NCBI GenBank assembly: GCA_032252755.1
Contig: JAVUPY010000054.1
Location: forward strand, 1-64,000
Direction of reading: 5' to 3'
Length of the DNA: 64,000 nt
Source of the DNA: Terriglobia bacterium
Lineage (GTDB): Bacteria > Acidobacteriota > Terriglobia > Terriglobales > Acidobacteriaceae
In this document: positions 61,980 through 64,000 of the stretch, one piece after another
Layout of the letters: every line of letters starts with the position of its first letter
How positions within the stretch are numbered: the first letter of the stretch is position 1
Made by a program: the position numbers and the translations under genes
Notes under the pieces: model-generated
The model's database searches: none
What the model was told of the DNA's origin: nothing
The model's input: only the letters and a program-made list of their open reading frames with translations

Positions 61980-63863
61980 TCATTCCTCCATCCGACTCTC
62001 GCACGGATGTTTATCCTCGTTTCTGCTGAGCGGAATACGTACGCTTATTTCCGTCCCTTTCATCGGCTTGGACGCAATCGAGATCGTCCCATTGAGAGGG
62101 AGGACTCGTTCCCGCATACTGATCAGTCCGAGGCCACGCGGTGTTGCCGCTTCAACATCGAATCCCATTCCGGGGTCACGAACCCTCAACTCCAGGTGGC
62201 TTGCTGTGCCAAGGAGCGCCACTTCGAAGTCTTTTGCACCACTGTACTTCACCGCATTGTTAAGTGCTTCCTGCGTGATACGGAACAACGCAAGGCTCAC
62301 TTCTCCCGGAATTGTCTTGGGTACACCACTATGCGAAAACTTAACCGTAACTTGATGGCTCCGTGCAAATTCACGGCGGAAACTCTCAATTCCTGCGGCC
62401 AATCCCAACAGGTCCAGACTCGCCGAATGCAAGTGGTGGGAAAGTGCTTGTATATCCGATGAAACCGACTTTGTTTCCTCCATGAGTTTGTGGACTTCGT
62501 CTCGCGTATCGGCCGCCAGTTCGGTGTTGTCAATCTTCTGGATCCCCATCGAAATCAGGGCGAGACGCTGGTTGATATTGTCATGAAGCTCCCGCGCAAT
62601 CCGTTTGCGTTCATCTTCCTGGGCGTTGATCAGCCGCTGGGTCAGATTGCGTAAATTGTCTTCAGCGATTTTCTGCTCCGTAACATCCTTTAACGCCGTT
62701 AGTACATGTGCTGTGCCGCCGATATCAATCAGGTCTGACGACAAGAGGCCCACACGTATCTCCCCAGACTTTTTTCGAAACTTGTGTTCAACATCCCGGA
62801 GTTGTTCTTCGGCGAGAAGCCTGCTGCGAATGTATTCTCTCTGAGTGGAGTCAGCCCAAAGTTGTAACTCTTTTGCAGTCTGCCCGACTGTCTCTTGACG
62901 TGTGTATCCTGTCGCGGTCTCGAATGCATCGTTTACGTCAACAAACCTTCCGTCCAAGGTATTCAAGGCCATCGCAGTCGGTGCCGCGCGGAACAAGGTG
63001 AGAAACTTCTGTTCAGACTGGACCAATGCTTCCTCTGCATGCTTACGTTCCGTAATATCGCGGTCCATACCTCGATATCCGACAAACTCCTCGTATTCGT
63101 TAAATATAGGAACACCATTGGTCTCGAGCACAACACGCCTGCCATTCTTGTGCCGGTTGACGTTCTCCAGGTTATGGAATGGCTTGCGTTCTTTAGCGAT
63201 TGCCTTAAATGCTTCAGCTACCCGCGATGCCTCAGGTTCGGGCATCAAATCGAATGGAGTTTTACCGAGAATCTCTTCAGGCCGGTAGCCCAGGATCTGA
63301 AAACATTGAGGACCGGCGTATGTATACCTCGCTTCGGAGTCGACTTCCCATATCCAGTCGTGAGAAGACTCTACAAGGTTGCGATACCTCATCTCGCTCT
63401 GGCGAAGTGCTCGCTCCGCAAGCTTCCGCTGGGTAATGTCTTGGACCGTTCCTCTCAGGTGAGTAATCTGACCGAGCTCATCCCGCACCACCTCGCCCCG
63501 ATTGGTGAACCAGGCCTTTCTACCGTCGGGGTATCTTCCTTCGGTCTCCACTTCGTATGGAGTTCCTGTGCGCAACGTGTTCTGCACCGCACCGTCCAAT
63601 CTCCGGAAATTGTCATCGTCGAAGAACTGAATGTAGCCAGCCAACACAATCATTTCTTCTGACCAGGTAATCACATCGGTTTGTGGATTCCATGTCCAGC
63701 TCCCGACAAGCGAAAGTCGTTGAGCTTCTGCCAATTCCGACGTTTTCCGCCGTAGATCTTCCTCCATCTGCTTGCGGGCTGTGATGTCTCTTATTGCTGA
63801 TTGAGTGCCGATCAGTTTCCCATTTGGGCCATGGATGGGAACCACATCGACCCCCAGCCACAT
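61980..63863 (-). CDS. Multi-PAS sensor histidine kinase (HisKA_3)
   Basis: A soluble kinase, at least 627 residues. At least three PAS/PAC units are visible (IRDITARKQMEEDLRR, TVQDITQRKLAERALRQ, MDRDITERKHAEEALVQ, LKDVTEQKIAEDNLRN as PAC ends). HisKA_3 then gives the phosphoacceptor in ELHDNINQRLALI and an HATPase_c domain with QEALNNAVKYSGA, DPGMGFD and GLGLISMRERV. It ends 1 base past the convergent GH13 stop. The start is not defined: the frame begins inside a PAC domain and the coding sequence upstream is in another frame (see 63895-64000), so the protein is either truncated or interrupted. It pairs with NarL-type regulators like those at 26853 and 31350. Confidence 0.85.
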   Translation of the reverse strand: MWLGVDVVPIHGPNGKLIGTQSAIRDITARKQMEEDLRRKTSELAEAQRLSLVGSWTWNPQTDVITWSEEMIVLAGYIQFFDDDNFRRLDGAVQNTLRTGTPYEVETEGRYPDGRKAWFTNRGEVVRDELGQITHLRGTVQDITQRKLAERALRQSEMRYRNLVESSHDWIWEVDSEARYTYAGPQCFQILGYRPEEILGKTPFDLMPEPEASRVAEAFKAIAKERKPFHNLENVNRHKNGRRVVLETNGVPIFNEYEEFVGYRGMDRDITERKHAEEALVQSEQKFLTLFRAAPTAMALNTLDGRFVDVNDAFETATGYTRQETVGQTAKELQLWADSTQREYIRSRLLAEEQLRDVEHKFRKKSGEIRVGLLSSDLIDIGGTAHVLTALKDVTEQKIAEDNLRNLTQRLINAQEDERKRIARELHDNINQRLALISMGIQKIDNTELAADTRDEVHKLMEETKSVSSDIQALSHHLHSASLDLLGLAAGIESFRREFARSHQVTVKFSHSGVPKTIPGEVSLALFRITQEALNNAVKYSGAKDFEVALLGTASHLELRVRDPGMGFDVEAATPRGLGLISMRERVLPLNGTISIASKPMKGTEISVRIPLSRNEDKHPCESRMEE

Positions 63864-63894
63864 CCGTGTCTGATCGGATCGAAATCCCTGGTAT

Positions 63895-64000
63895 TCGAAG
63901 TGCGTCGGTACGGATTACGAGATCGCCGCGTGCGTTCTTCTCCGCCTCAGCCCTTGCCGAAACCCAACGTTTACTCCCATCAGGACGCACCAATTCCAGG
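63895..64000 (-). pseudogene. Upstream part of the kinase in a shifted frame
   Basis: On the minus strand, RPDGSKRWVSARAEAEKNARGD reads as a PAC-like beta sheet, but continues into a non-PAS tail in this frame, while the kinase frame has a TAA near 63915. So the two parts of the gene are out of frame by one base. A frameshift or a small deletion merging two PAS units is likely; a sequencing error is the alternative. The gene continues outside the window. Confidence 0.5.

Noticed and set aside
1-64000. tRNA, rRNA, CRISPR arrays, intact insertion sequences or prophage
   Set aside because: I saw no cloverleaf-like sequence ending in a T-arm, no regularly spaced short repeats and no transposase, integrase or phage structural proteins.

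Overview
The window looks like a chromosomal piece of an Acidobacteriota genome, probably class Terriglobia (Koribacter/Acidobacterium-like). Evidence: two secreted von Willebrand-A proteins of the acidobacterial type, a DUF3300/DUF2950 pair, two DUF4136 proteins, many signal-peptide outer-membrane proteins, moderate-high G+C, and strong Shine-Dalgarno starts. This is inferred from gene content, not from a marker gene. I saw no rRNA, tRNA, CRISPR array or intact insertion sequence.

From 1 to about 46.5 kb the window is mostly an envelope and signalling region. It holds a CocE-type hydrolase end, a secreted amidohydrolase, a GAF-PAS histidine kinase, membrane proteins (including DUF2254), an HtrA-like protease with PDZ domains, VWA proteins, an OmpA-domain protein and the DUF3300/DUF2950 pair. 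It continues with an alkylsulfatase-like protein that has lost metal ligands, several beta-barrel proteins (one frameshifted), an SLC13 permease relic, three response regulators, an Ig-like lipoprotein, an MscS-type channel, a DcaP-like porin, a class D sortase next to an LPKTA substrate, an M48 protease, an ECF sigma factor, a Sel1-repeat protein and a BamA/Omp85-type barrel. About 15 intergenic gaps here carry variants of one 16-bp imperfect palindrome, close to CTAGCA-RTTT-TGCCAG, in the same orientation relative to the downstream gene. It looks like an unrecognised operator or promoter element. One variant lies in a duplicated ~135-bp promoter/leader cassette.

From 46.6 to 57.6 kb lies a different kind of region, a compact same-strand catabolic cluster. 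It comprises a glycyl radical enzyme (GRE) with a GCxE active-site motif, the small and large subunits of an aconitase-X dehydratase, a fragment of a second aconitase-X gene, a phosphofructokinase-fold protein with altered catalytic motifs, the GRE activating enzyme, a BASS-family and an AspT-family transporter, and an outer-membrane protein. I found no copies of the palindrome in its gene-start gaps. I know of no described pathway combining a GRE, aconitase X and a PFK-like protein. This is the best candidate for an undescribed system, probably anaerobic breakdown of an imported organic anion.

From 57.6 to 62 kb a GH63-type glucosidase and a GH13 alpha-amylase-family enzyme, both without signal peptides, form a cytoplasmic alpha-glucoside unit. 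The window ends in a multi-PAS histidine kinase on the minus strand whose reading frame is broken near its upstream end.
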